Part shown: one piece after another, positions 26,961 through 34,716 of the stretch | How positions within the stretch are numbered: the first letter of the stretch is position 1 | How the letters are laid out: each line of letters starts with the position of its first letter | From: DASSUW01 sp963759375 | GTDB taxonomy: Bacteria > Actinomycetota > Thermoleophilia > Solirubrobacterales > Solirubrobacteraceae | Length of the DNA: 64,000 nucleotides | NCBI GenBank assembly: GCA_963759375.1 | Contig: CAVWYY010000005.1 | Coordinates: 11,658 to 75,657, forward strand | Direction of reading: 5' to 3' | Translations under genes and position numbers: made by a program | The notes under the pieces: generated by a model | The model's database searches: none | What the model saw: only the letters and a program-made list of their open reading frames with translations | What the model was told of the DNA's origin: nothing

Positions 26961-28183
26961 CACGCGTCGCCTACCCGCAGCCGCGCCGGCGCACCCCACT
27001 GCTGGAGCACGTCCGGGACGTCGAGCCCGTGGTTCTCGAGCAGGGCGATCATGTGCCGCCAGGTGACCGCGGTGCCGTTGAGCGTGTGCACGTGGCGAGG
27101 GCCGGGCCGGTGGCGGATGTCCAGCCGCCGGGACTGGAAGTCGGTCGTGTTCGAGGTCGACGTCACCTCGCCGTAGCCCTCGCGGCCGGGCATCCACGCC
27201 TCGAGGTCGTACTTCTTGGCCGCTGACGAGCCGAGGTCGTCGGCGCCGATGTTCACGACGCGGTACGGGATGTCGAGCGCCTGGAGCAGCTCCTCCTCGA
27301 TGGCCAGCAGCCGCTCGTGCTCCTCGGTGGACGCCTCGGCCTCGACGAAGCAGAACATCTCGAGCTTGTCGAACTGGTGGACGCGGAAGATCCCGCGCGT
27401 GTCGCGCCCGGCGGCGCCGGCCTCGCGGCGGAAGCACGGTGAGAAGCCCGCGTAGCGCAGCGGCAGCACGCCCTCGTCGAGGATCTCGCCGGCGTGCAGC
27501 GAGGCGAGCGGGACCTCGGACGTGCCGACCAGGAACAGGTCGTCGTCGGGCAGCCGGTAGATCTGCTGCTCGGTGTCCGGGAGGAACCCGGTCCCGTACA
27601 GCGCCTCTTCGCGCACCAGCACCGGCGGGACGACGGGCGTGAAGCCGTGGCCCTCGAGCACCGACATCCCCCAGCGCACGAGCGCGAACTCGAGCAGCAC
27701 GAGGTCGCCCTTCAGGTAGACGAACCGCGAGCCGGCCACGCGCGCGCCCGCCTCCGCGTCGATCAGCCCGTCGGCGACCGCGAGGTGGTCCGGGCCGGCC
27801 CCGCCGTGCTCGCCGACCTCGCGCAGCACGGTGTCGGCGTCGGCCGCCGTCGGGTCCGGCGGGTTCGGGAGCGTGGCCAGCGCGGCCTGCAGCTCGGCGT
27901 CGGCCTCGGACAGGTCCTGCCCGAGCGCCTTCACGCGCTGGGCGACCTCCTGCATCGCGGCGATCTCGGCGGCGGCGTCGCCGCCGGCCTGCTTGGCCGC
28001 GCCGATCGCCTTCGATGCCTCGTTCTGCCGCGCCCGCAGCGTCTCCACCTCGGGCCGCAGCGCGCGCGTGCGCTCGTCGAGCTCGAGCACACGGTCGAGC
28101 CGCGCGTCCGAGCCGTCACGCCGGCGCGCCAGCGCCGCCCGCACGCTGTCGGGATCGCGGCGAAGCTGCTTGAGGTCGAGCAC
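26960..28183 (-). CDS. serS: Serine--tRNA ligase
   Basis: The enzyme charges tRNA-Ser with serine and feeds the serine tRNAs also present in this window. The 407-residue class II synthetase has an N-terminal long coiled-coil arm (about residues 25-105: LDERTRALRPEVETLRARQNE). Its catalytic core carries motif 2 FSPCFRREAGAAGRDTRGIFR, HQFDKLEMF and motif 3 near the end (LNGTAVTWRHMIALLENHG). Length is slightly below the usual 420-430. It starts MLDLKQLRRDPDSVRAALARR, the standard SerS N-terminus. Confidence 0.93.
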   Translation of the reverse strand: MLDLKQLRRDPDSVRAALARRRDGSDARLDRVLELDERTRALRPEVETLRARQNEASKAIGAAKQAGGDAAAEIAAMQEVAQRVKALGQDLSEADAELQAALATLPNPPDPTAADADTVLREVGEHGGAGPDHLAVADGLIDAEAGARVAGSRFVYLKGDLVLLEFALVRWGMSVLEGHGFTPVVPPVLVREEALYGTGFLPDTEQQIYRLPDDDLFLVGTSEVPLASLHAGEILDEGVLPLRYAGFSPCFRREAGAAGRDTRGIFRVHQFDKLEMFCFVEAEASTEEHERLLAIEEELLQALDIPYRVVNIGADDLGSSAAKKYDLEAWMPGREGYGEVTSTSNTTDFQSRRLDIRHRPGPRHVHTLNGTAVTWRHMIALLENHGLDVPDVLQQWGAPARLRVGDA

Positions 28184-28189
28184 CGGGGC

Positions 28190-28597
28190 TCAGCGGCCGC
28201 TGGAGCCCGGCGAGCTCGCGGCCGCGGAGCCGGAGTACTTGGCCACGAAGTCCGCCACCTTCTCGGCCTCCTCGCCGGTCACCAGGTTCTGCGGCATCGG
28301 CGAGGACGAGAAGCCGCCGTTGCGGATCGCGTAGAGGACGCTCTCGCGGTCCTCCTTGCGCTCGTCGAAGTTCGGGCCGTCCTTGCGCTCGCGCGAGTGG
28401 ACCTTGGTGGCCGAGCCCTCCGCCCCCGCGACGGTCAGCGTGTGGCAGCCGGCGCAGTTCTCGTCGAACAGGGCCGCACCCTCGTAGTTCGGGTCGTCCT
28501 GCGACAGCTGGATCCCCTCCTCCCCGCATGCCGCGAGGGAGAACGCGAAGACCGCGAGCACGACTGCGACCAGGGGTCGGCGAAGCGAAGGCGCCAT
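28190..28597 (-). CDS. Membrane-anchored c-type cytochrome
   Basis: The 135-residue lipoprotein has a signal with lipobox-like SLAACGE (Cys about 25), then ALFDENCAGCHTLTV with the single haem motif CAGCH. The distal ligand is probably Met in FSSSPMPQNL. The remaining fold (VLYAIRNGGF, EEAEKVADFVAKYSG) is a standard class I cytochrome c domain. It likely shuttles electrons on the outer membrane face. Its start is only 37 bp from the divergent cupredoxin start, so the two redox proteins share a promoter region. It lies 6 bp from serS. Confidence 0.85.
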   Translation of the reverse strand: MAPSLRRPLVAVVLAVFAFSLAACGEEGIQLSQDDPNYEGAALFDENCAGCHTLTVAGAEGSATKVHSRERKDGPNFDERKEDRESVLYAIRNGGFSSSPMPQNLVTGEEAEKVADFVAKYSGSAAASSPGSSGR

Positions 28598-28634
28598 GGA
28601 CGGGGCGACAGCATACGGAACAATCCGGCCCCCG

Positions 28635-29001
28635 ATGCCCCTCCCCCGCGCCATCGCCGTCCTGGTCGCGGCCGTCGCCCTCGCCGGCTGCGGCGGTGGC
28701 GAACCGGTGGCGAGCGTGCGGGGCGGCGAGGCCGCCATAACGCTCGACGACTTCCTCATCGCGCCGCAGAACCTCACCGCCCGAGCCGGGCGCGTCACGT
28801 TCACCGTGACCAACCGCGGCCGCCTGGTGCACAGCTTCCACGTCCAGCTCCCCGACCGCGAGCCGGTCAAGATCACCCCGCTGCAGCCCGGAGCAGTCCG
28901 CCACCGCGTCCGCCGACCTGGCGCCCGGGGAGTACCGGCTCGTGTGCGTCGAGTCCAATCACGCCGAGCTGGGCATGACCGGACGGCTCGTCGTCCGATG
29001 A
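28635..29001 (+). CDS. Cupredoxin-like (blue copper) lipoprotein, one frameshift
   Basis: The N-terminal part in the first frame has a lipoprotein signal (VLVAAVALAGCGGG) and a cupredoxin start (ITLDDFLIAPQNLTARAGRVTF, TNRGRLVHSFHVQLP). After LQPG near 28890-28905 the frame changes, and the next frame gives LAPGEYRLVCVESNHAELGM-TGRLVV, ending at 29001. The H of VHSFHV and the C..H..M cluster are the ligands expected for a type 1 copper site. One inserted or lost base explains the break, giving about 120 residues. The stop overlaps the flavin reductase ATG. Confidence 0.7.
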
Positions 29002-29468
29002 GGGAGCTCGGGCCGGACCGCTTCCGCTCCGTGATGGGGCACTTCGCCACCGGCGTCACGGTCGTGACCGCGACGTCGCCCGAGGGCCCGGTGGGGCTGA
29101 CCGCGAACGCGGTCGCCTCGCTGTCGCTCGACCCGCTGCTCCTCCTCGTCGCGTTCGACAACGAGGCCCGCACGCTGCCGGTGGTGCGCGAGGCGGGCCG
29201 CTTCGGCGTCAACGTGCTGCGCAGCGACCAGGAGGATCTGGCGCGGCTGTTCGCCTCCAAGGCGCCCGAGGCCGAGAAGTTCGCCGGCGTGCCGCACACC
29301 GTCCACGACGGCATCCCGGTGATCGAGGGCGTGCTGGCCTGGGTCGGCTGCCGGCTCGAGCGGCTGATCCCGGGCGGCGACCACACGATCGGCATCGGCG
29401 CCGTCGAGGCCGCCGAGGCGGGCACCGGCGAGCCGCTCCTGTGGTTCCGTGGGAGCTACCGCGCGTGA
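28998..29468 (+). CDS. Flavin reductase-like domain protein (FMN-binding split barrel)
   Basis: The 156-residue protein shows the flavin reductase pattern: FRSVMGHFATGVTVVTATSPEG, GLTANAVASLSLDPLLLLVAFDN, GRFGVNVLRSDQEDLARLF and the late HTIGIGAVEAAEAGTGEPLLWFRGSYR. Such proteins reduce FMN/FAD with NAD(P)H to supply two-component oxygenases. No oxygenase partner is adjacent. ATG 28998 overlaps the cupredoxin stop as ATGA; the next gene overlaps its stop as GTGA. Confidence 0.82.
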   Translation: MRELGPDRFRSVMGHFATGVTVVTATSPEGPVGLTANAVASLSLDPLLLLVAFDNEARTLPVVREAGRFGVNVLRSDQEDLARLFASKAPEAEKFAGVPHTVHDGIPVIEGVLAWVGCRLERLIPGGDHTIGIGAVEAAEAGTGEPLLWFRGSYRA

Positions 29469-29905
29469 CGGCGTTCCACATCGCGCTCGGCGTCGGGCTG
29501 ATCGCCGTCAACGCGGTCGCGGGCCTGTACGGCACCTACGCATGGTGGCGGCGCGCCACGCCGCGAGCGTTCTGGCCGCTGCTGCGGACCGGCCAGGCGC
29601 TGGTCATGGTCGAGGCCGTGGACGGGGCGATCCTGCTGGCGATCGGCAAGGACCTGCCGGAGCTGCACCTCATCTACGGGCTCGTGCCGCTCGGCGTGTC
29701 GTTCCTCGCCGAGCAGCTGCGCCTCGCGTCGGCCGACACGGTGCTCTCGCAGCGCGGCCTGGAGGGGCGAAAGGACGTCGAGGCTCTCCCGGCCGCTGAG
29801 CAGCAACAGCTCGTCCGTGACATCGTTCGCCGGGAGATGGGCGTGATGGCCGCTTCAGCGATCGTCGTGGCGCTGCTGGGGGTACGAGCAGCGGGTGCGT
29901 TATGA
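29465..29905 (+). CDS. Hypothetical membrane protein upstream of nuo
   Basis: The 146-residue protein has four hydrophobic segments: FHIALGVGLIAVNAVAGLYGTY, FWPLLRTGQALVMVEAVDGAILLAIG, HLIYGLVPLGVSFLAEQLRL and a C-terminal MGVMAASAIVVALLGVRAAG. A cytoplasmic charged stretch (GRKDVEALPAAEQQQLVRDIVRRE) lies between the last two. GTG at 29465 is coupled to the flavin reductase. It ends 55 bp before nuoA; function unknown. Confidence 0.6.
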   Translation: MTAFHIALGVGLIAVNAVAGLYGTYAWWRRATPRAFWPLLRTGQALVMVEAVDGAILLAIGKDLPELHLIYGLVPLGVSFLAEQLRLASADTVLSQRGLEGRKDVEALPAAEQQQLVRDIVRREMGVMAASAIVVALLGVRAAGAL

Positions 29906-29960
29906 CACTAAGTAACACAGGCGCACAAACCCGTCCCCGCAGTGCTAAAACTCAGCCACG

Positions 29961-30320
29961 GTGATCAGGTCATACCTTCCCGCGTTGCTCTTCGTAGGGC
30001 TGGGAACGATCCTCGGCCTGGTCTTCGCGATGCTCAACTCGGTGATCGGGCCGAAGGGGAAGCAGCGCCCCGCGACCGTCGACCCGTACGAGTGCGGCCT
30101 GCCGTCGGAGGTCAAGAAGAACTTCCGCTTCGGGATCAGCTTCTACCTGATCGCGATGCTGTTCATCCTCTTCGACATCGAGGTCATCTTCCTGTACCCG
30201 GTGGCCGTCCAGCTGAAGGCGTTCGGGACCTTTGCGCTGCTGGAGACCATCGTGTTCGTCGTCCTGCTGGGAATCGCCTTCGTGTACGTGTGGCGGAGAG
30301 GAGCACTCGAATGGAGGTGA
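29961..30320 (+). CDS. nuoA: NADH-quinone oxidoreductase subunit A
   Basis: This is a small membrane subunit of complex I at the junction of the quinone module and the membrane arm. The 119-residue protein has three hydrophobic segments and the conserved loop YECGLPSEVKKNFRFGISFYLIAMLFILFDIEVIFLYP, in which the ECG and DIE..FLYP motifs are family hallmarks. The start is GTG. It opens the nuoA-I operon; its 3' end overlaps nuoB by 10 bp. Confidence 0.93.
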   Translation: MIRSYLPALLFVGLGTILGLVFAMLNSVIGPKGKQRPATVDPYECGLPSEVKKNFRFGISFYLIAMLFILFDIEVIFLYPVAVQLKAFGTFALLETIVFVVLLGIAFVYVWRRGALEWR

Positions 30321-30973
30321 CCCGCCAGCAACTCGGCGCGGGCGGGATGAAGGACTTCCGCGCGCGTCAGCTCACCGCCCAGCAGATGCTCCGCGGCGAG
30401 CTCGAGGGCGCCGAGCTCGAGAAGCACGTCGAGGAGAGCATCCTCACCACCACGCTCGAGCGCGCCGGCCGATGGGCCGCCGCAAACGCCATGTTCCCCG
30501 CCACGTTCGGGCTGGCCTGCTGCGCGATCGAGATGATGTCGATCGTCGGCGCCCGCGTCGACGTCGCGCGCTTCGGCGGCGAGGCGTTCCGCGCCTCGCC
30601 GCGCCAGGCCGACATGCTGATCCTGTCCGGTCGCGTCTCGATCAAGATGGCGCCGGTCATTCGGCGCATCTACGACCAGATGATCGAGCCGCGCTGGGCG
30701 ATCGCCATGGGCGCCTGCTCGTCGTCGATGGGCGTCTTCAACAACTACGCGATCGTGCCGGCCGACAAGTTCATGCCGGTCGACGTCCACGTCCCCGGCT
30801 GCCCCCCGCGCCCGGAGGCGCTGATGCACGGGATCCTCAAGCTGCGGGCGATGGTCCTCGCCCGCCCCGACCAGAGCTGGCGGTCGCGCTACGGCGGGGG
30901 CGGCACCGAGGAGTTCACCGAGTCCGAGCTTCAGATCGAGCCGGTCGGCGGCGGGACGGCCTCGGGTGCCTGA
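30311..30973 (+). CDS. nuoB: NADH-quinone oxidoreductase subunit B
   Basis: NuoB carries the terminal [4Fe-4S] cluster N2 that passes electrons to quinone. The 220-residue protein has the four ligand cysteines in the conserved settings GLACCAIEMM (adjacent Cys pair), MGACSSSMGVFNNY and VPGCPPRPEALMHG, plus RASPRQADMLILSGRVS. A 40-residue N-terminal extension precedes the core. It overlaps nuoA and nuoC by 10 and 8 bp. Confidence 0.94.
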   Translation: MEVTRQQLGAGGMKDFRARQLTAQQMLRGELEGAELEKHVEESILTTTLERAGRWAAANAMFPATFGLACCAIEMMSIVGARVDVARFGGEAFRASPRQADMLILSGRVSIKMAPVIRRIYDQMIEPRWAIAMGACSSSMGVFNNYAIVPADKFMPVDVHVPGCPPRPEALMHGILKLRAMVLARPDQSWRSRYGGGGTEEFTESELQIEPVGGGTASGA

Positions 30974-31478
30974 CGCCACCGGCCTCGAGCTGATCGCACA
31001 GGACCTGCGCGGCGCGCACGGCGACGACACCGTTCTCGGCACCCAGTTCTTCCGCGACAAAGCAGCCGTGGACGTGACACCCGCGCGCGTTAACGATGTC
31101 CTGGCCTTCCTGCGCGAGCGCGGCTTCGGCTTCCTGGCCAGCGTCCACGGGCTCGACTACTACCCCGAGGAGCCGCGCCTCGGCGTGCAGTACGAGCTGA
31201 TCGACATGACCGCGGTGGACCGCATCACGGTCCGGCTGCGCGTGCCGGTCGACGCGCCGAACGTCCCGTCCGTCACACCGGACTGGCCGACCGCCGACCA
31301 CCAGGAGCGCGAGGTCTTCGACATGTTCGGGGTGATCTTCGACGGCCACCCGAACCACCGGCGGATCCTCATGCCCGAGGACTACGAGGGCCATCCGCAG
31401 CGTCGCGACTTCCCGCTCGGCGGCGAGCCGGTGACCTTCACCTACAACGAGCAGAGCCTCGAGGGGAAGGGCTCATGA
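30966..31478 (+). CDS. nuoC: NADH-quinone oxidoreductase subunit C
   Basis: This is a 30-kDa-type subunit of the peripheral arm that scaffolds the quinone site. The 170-residue protein has the family signature DWPTADHQEREVFDMFGVIFDGHPNHRRILMPEDYEGHPQRRDFPL near the C-terminus and the N-terminal alpha/beta domain (VNDVLAFLRERGFGFLASVHGLDYYP). GTG 30966 overlaps nuoB; the stop overlaps nuoD as ATGA. It is separate from NuoD, unlike the fused enterobacterial form. Confidence 0.93.
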   Translation: MPDATGLELIAQDLRGAHGDDTVLGTQFFRDKAAVDVTPARVNDVLAFLRERGFGFLASVHGLDYYPEEPRLGVQYELIDMTAVDRITVRLRVPVDAPNVPSVTPDWPTADHQEREVFDMFGVIFDGHPNHRRILMPEDYEGHPQRRDFPLGGEPVTFTYNEQSLEGKGS

Positions 31479-32713
31479 GCGACCTGACGTACCGCGAGAT
31501 CGAGGACTCGCACGAGCTTTCGCACCTCGAGCACGAGCACGACGGCGAGCAGCAGCTTCTCACGCTCAATATGGGCCCGCACCACCCCGCCACGCACGGG
31601 GTCCTGCGGCTGCTGACCACGCTCGAGGGCGAGGTCGTGCGCGACATCGTGCCGATGATCGGCTACCTGCACACCGGGATCGAGAAGACGGCCGAGGACA
31701 AGGCGTACTGGAAGGGCATCACGGTCGTCGAGCGGATGGACTACCTGGCGTACTTCTTCAACGCGTACACCTTCTGCGGCGCCGTCGAGACGCTGCTCGA
31801 CCTCGAGGTACCGCCCCGCGCCCAGTGGCTCCGCGTGCTGCACATGGAGCTCAACCGGATCATGTCCCACCTGGTCTGGCTCGGCACCAGCGCGCTCGAC
31901 CTCGGGGCGATCTCGATGTTCTGGTACTGCTTCCGCGACCGCGAGACGATCCTCGACCTGTTCGAGATGTCGACCGGCCAGCGCATGCACACGCGCTACT
32001 TCCAGGTCGGCGGCGTCATCGAGGACATCCCCGCCGGGTTCGAGGAGAAGGTCCGAGAGTTCGCCGAGCAGATGCCCGGCCGGGTCGACCAGTACCTGGC
32101 GCTGCTGGCCAAGAACGAGATCGTGCTGCACCGGCTGCGCGGTGTCGCCGCCGTCGACGAGGAGACGCTGCTCGGCCTCGGCGTCACCGGCCCGCTGCTG
32201 CGCGCGACGGGGAACTCGTGGGACCTGCGCAAGGCCGCTCCGTACTCCGGCTACGAGAACTTCGACTTCAAGATCCCGGTCGGCACGACCGGCGACAACT
32301 GGGACCGCTTCGCCGTCCGCGCCGCGGAGATGAAGGAGTCCTCGAGCATCATCCTGCAGGCGCTCGACGGCCTGCCCGAAGGGCCATACATCACCGAGAA
32401 CCGCAAGTACGCGCTGCCGCCGCGGCACGAGCTGGCGACCTCGATGGAGGCGCTGATCCACCACTTCAAGCTCGTCACCGAGGGCTACCGCGTGCCGCCG
32501 GGCGAGTTCTACTTCCCGTGCGAGTCCCCCCGCGGCGAGCTCGCCTGCTTCGTGCGCGCCGACGGCTCGTCCAAGCCCGCGCGCGTGCATATGCGCGATC
32601 CGTCGTTCGTGAACCTGCAGTCGTTGAAGCCGATGGTGCAGGACCTGTACATCGCCGACCTGATCGCGACGCTGGCGATGCTCGACCCGATCCTCGGAGG
32701 CGTCGACCGCTGA
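31475..32713 (+). CDS. nuoD: NADH-quinone oxidoreductase subunit D
   Basis: NuoD forms the quinone-binding cavity with NuoB and descends from hydrogenase large subunits. The 412-residue protein shows NMGPHHPATHGVLRLLTTLEGE, with the quinone-site His, then GYLHTGIEKTAEDKAYWKGI, MELNRIMSHLVWLGTSALDLGA and the C-terminal ADLIATLAMLDPILGGVDR. The nickel-site cysteines are absent, as expected for complex I. An acidic, His-containing N-terminal extension (SHELSHLEHEHDGEQ) is slightly unusual. TGATG overlap with nuoE. Confidence 0.94.
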   Translation: MSDLTYREIEDSHELSHLEHEHDGEQQLLTLNMGPHHPATHGVLRLLTTLEGEVVRDIVPMIGYLHTGIEKTAEDKAYWKGITVVERMDYLAYFFNAYTFCGAVETLLDLEVPPRAQWLRVLHMELNRIMSHLVWLGTSALDLGAISMFWYCFRDRETILDLFEMSTGQRMHTRYFQVGGVIEDIPAGFEEKVREFAEQMPGRVDQYLALLAKNEIVLHRLRGVAAVDEETLLGLGVTGPLLRATGNSWDLRKAAPYSGYENFDFKIPVGTTGDNWDRFAVRAAEMKESSSIILQALDGLPEGPYITENRKYALPPRHELATSMEALIHHFKLVTEGYRVPPGEFYFPCESPRGELACFVRADGSSKPARVHMRDPSFVNLQSLKPMVQDLYIADLIATLAMLDPILGGVDR

Positions 32714-33345
32714 TGGCGATCGATCCGACCAAGGTCCCGCGGTTCGCCCACGGCTCGCGCGTCCCCGGCTGGGACGACGCGGCCGACCTCACGAAGGACC
32801 CCGCGGTCGTTCCCGATCCCGCGACCACGCCGGTGCCGGCTCACGTCCGCGCCGAGATCGAGGCGCAGATGGCCAAGTACCCGGACATCCGCTCGGCCGC
32901 CATCCCGGCGCTGCACATCGTCCAGCGCGAGCACGGCTGGTGCTCGCCGACCGCGATCGAGCAGGCGGCGTGCGTGATGCGGCTGACGCCGGCATACCTG
33001 ACCGCGGTGGCGACGTTCTACGACATGTTCTCGACGACGCCGAAGGGCCGCCACGACGTCTACGTGTGCACGAACATCTCGTGCTCGCTGCTCGGCGCCG
33101 ACGAGATCTACGACCGGATGCTCAGCGCCGCCGGCGACGACCCCGACTTCCACGTGAAGGCGTTCGAGTGCCTCGGCGCGTGCGACATCGCGCCGATGGC
33201 GTCGGTCGACGGCGAGTACGTCGGCCCGCTCGAGCCCGCCGACTGCGACCGGATCGTCGACGACGTCAAGGCCGGCCGCGAGGTGCTCCCCGACAAGCAG
33301 CTCAAGAAGCGAAAGGTCGCCGTCGAGCACTGGAAGCAGGCCTGA
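32713..33345 (+). CDS. nuoE: NADH-quinone oxidoreductase subunit E
   Basis: NuoE holds the [2Fe-2S] cluster N1a of the NADH module. The 210-residue thioredoxin-like protein has the ligands in VCTNISCSLLGADEI and ECLGACDIAPMASVDGEYVG, after the helical N-terminus SAAIPALHIVQREHGWCSPTAIEQAA. A 45-residue N-terminal extension precedes the core. Sequence is clean to its stop at 33345, three bases before the badly frameshifted nuoF. Confidence 0.93.
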   Translation: MAIDPTKVPRFAHGSRVPGWDDAADLTKDPAVVPDPATTPVPAHVRAEIEAQMAKYPDIRSAAIPALHIVQREHGWCSPTAIEQAACVMRLTPAYLTAVATFYDMFSTTPKGRHDVYVCTNISCSLLGADEIYDRMLSAAGDDPDFHVKAFECLGACDIAPMASVDGEYVGPLEPADCDRIVDDVKAGREVLPDKQLKKRKVAVEHWKQA

Positions 33346-33347
33346 GA

Positions 33348-34713
33348 GTGGAGATCCTCTACAGGGAGCATCGACGATCCCGACGCTGGCGACGCTCGAC
33401 GGCTACTCGCGGCGCGGCGGCTACGAGATGCTGCGCAAGGCGCTCGCAGATGGACCCGGCCGACGTGCTGCAGGAGATGCTCGACTCGGGCGTCCGCGGC
33501 CGCGGCGGCGCCGGCTTCGCCATGGGCAAGAAGATGTCCTTCATCCCGAAGGGGACGATGGACAAGTACCTCGTCTGCAATGCCGACGAGTCCGAGCCCG
33601 GCACGTTCAAGGACCGCGAGCTGATGCAGAAGAACCCGCATCTGCTCATCGAGGGGATCATCATCGGCGCCTACGCGATCGGCGCCAACAAGTCGTTCAT
33701 CTTCATCCGCGGCGAGTACTCCCACCAGGCCGACGTGCTCGACGCGGCGGTGGCCGAGGCGCGCGCCGCCGGCTACATCGGCGAGAACATCCTCGGGCTC
33801 GGCCCACACGGTCGACCTCGTCGTGCACCGCGGCGCCGGCGCCTACATCTGCGGCGAGGAGACCGCGCTGCTGGACGCGCTGGAGGGCAAGCGCGGCAAC
33901 CCGCGCCTGAAGCCGCCGTTCCCGGCCGTTCAGGGTCTGTACAAGCGGCCCGACGCTGATCAACAACGTCGAGACGCTGATGAACGTGCCGGTGGTGATG
34001 CGGCATCGGCGGCGCCGAGTACGCCGAGATCGGCACCGAGACCTCGACCGGCACGAAGATCGTCTCGATCAGCGGCTGCGTCAGCGGCCCGGCAACTACG
34101 AGATCGTGCTCGGCACGCCTTCGCGCGAGATCATCTACGGCCTCGCCGGCGGCCCACCGGAGGGCCGCTCGATCAAGGCGTGGTTCCCCGGCGGCTCGTC
34201 CGCGCCCGGTGCTTCCCGGCACGCGACGAGTACATGGACGTGCCGTACGACTTCGACTCGCTGGCCAAGGCCGGCTCGATGCTCGGCTCCGGCGCGATCA
34301 TCATCATCGACGACTCGATCTCGATCGTCGACGTCGCGCTACAAGACGGCGAAGTTCTACCGCCACGAGTCGTGCGGCAAGTGCACGCCGTGCCGCGAGG
34401 GCACGAACTGGACCGTGAAGATGATCGAGCGGATCCAGATCGGGCGAGGCGACCCCGATGGACCTCGACATCATGGCCTCGGTCCAGGAGCAGATCATCG
34501 GCAACTGCCTCTGCGTCCTCGGCGACGCGATGGCGATGCCGATCGGCTCGATGATCAAGCACTTCCGCGACGAGTTCGAGGCGCACATCGAGGCGGCGCG
34601 CGAGCGCAACGGGCTCGGCGCGGCGATCCCGCAGGTCAACCGCGGGCGCAACGCCGGCCCATACCCGATGGCCGAGCCCGCCGGCATCGATCCCGACGGC
34701 GGCGGTGGTCTAG
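33348..34713 (+). pseudogene. nuoF: NADH-quinone oxidoreductase subunit F, broken by about eleven single-base indels
   Basis: NuoF binds NADH, FMN and the N3 cluster. The expected protein is readable only by changing frame repeatedly. It begins with VEILYR and a Leu/Gly stretch ending EMLRKAL. RGRGGAGFAMGKKMSFIP and CNADESEPGTFKDREL then fill the first long frame. After further shifts come RGAGAYICGEETALLDALEG, TLINNVETLMNVPVVMR, PGNYEIVLGTPSREIIYGL, EYMDVPYDFDSLAKAGSMLG, then YRHESCGKCTPCREGTNW with three N3 ligands, and NCLCVLGDAMAMP with the fourth. Frames advance mostly by +1, so most changes are extra bases; one is a deletion. Flanking nuo genes are intact. Sequence error is likely, since every residue class needed for function survives. 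Formally a pseudogene. Confidence 0.85.
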
Positions 34714-34716
34714 CGC

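Noticed and set aside
33348..34713. Programmed frameshifting in nuoF
   Set aside because: Eleven shifts, mostly extra bases at unrelated sequences without slippery runs or pseudoknots, do not fit any known programmed mechanism.
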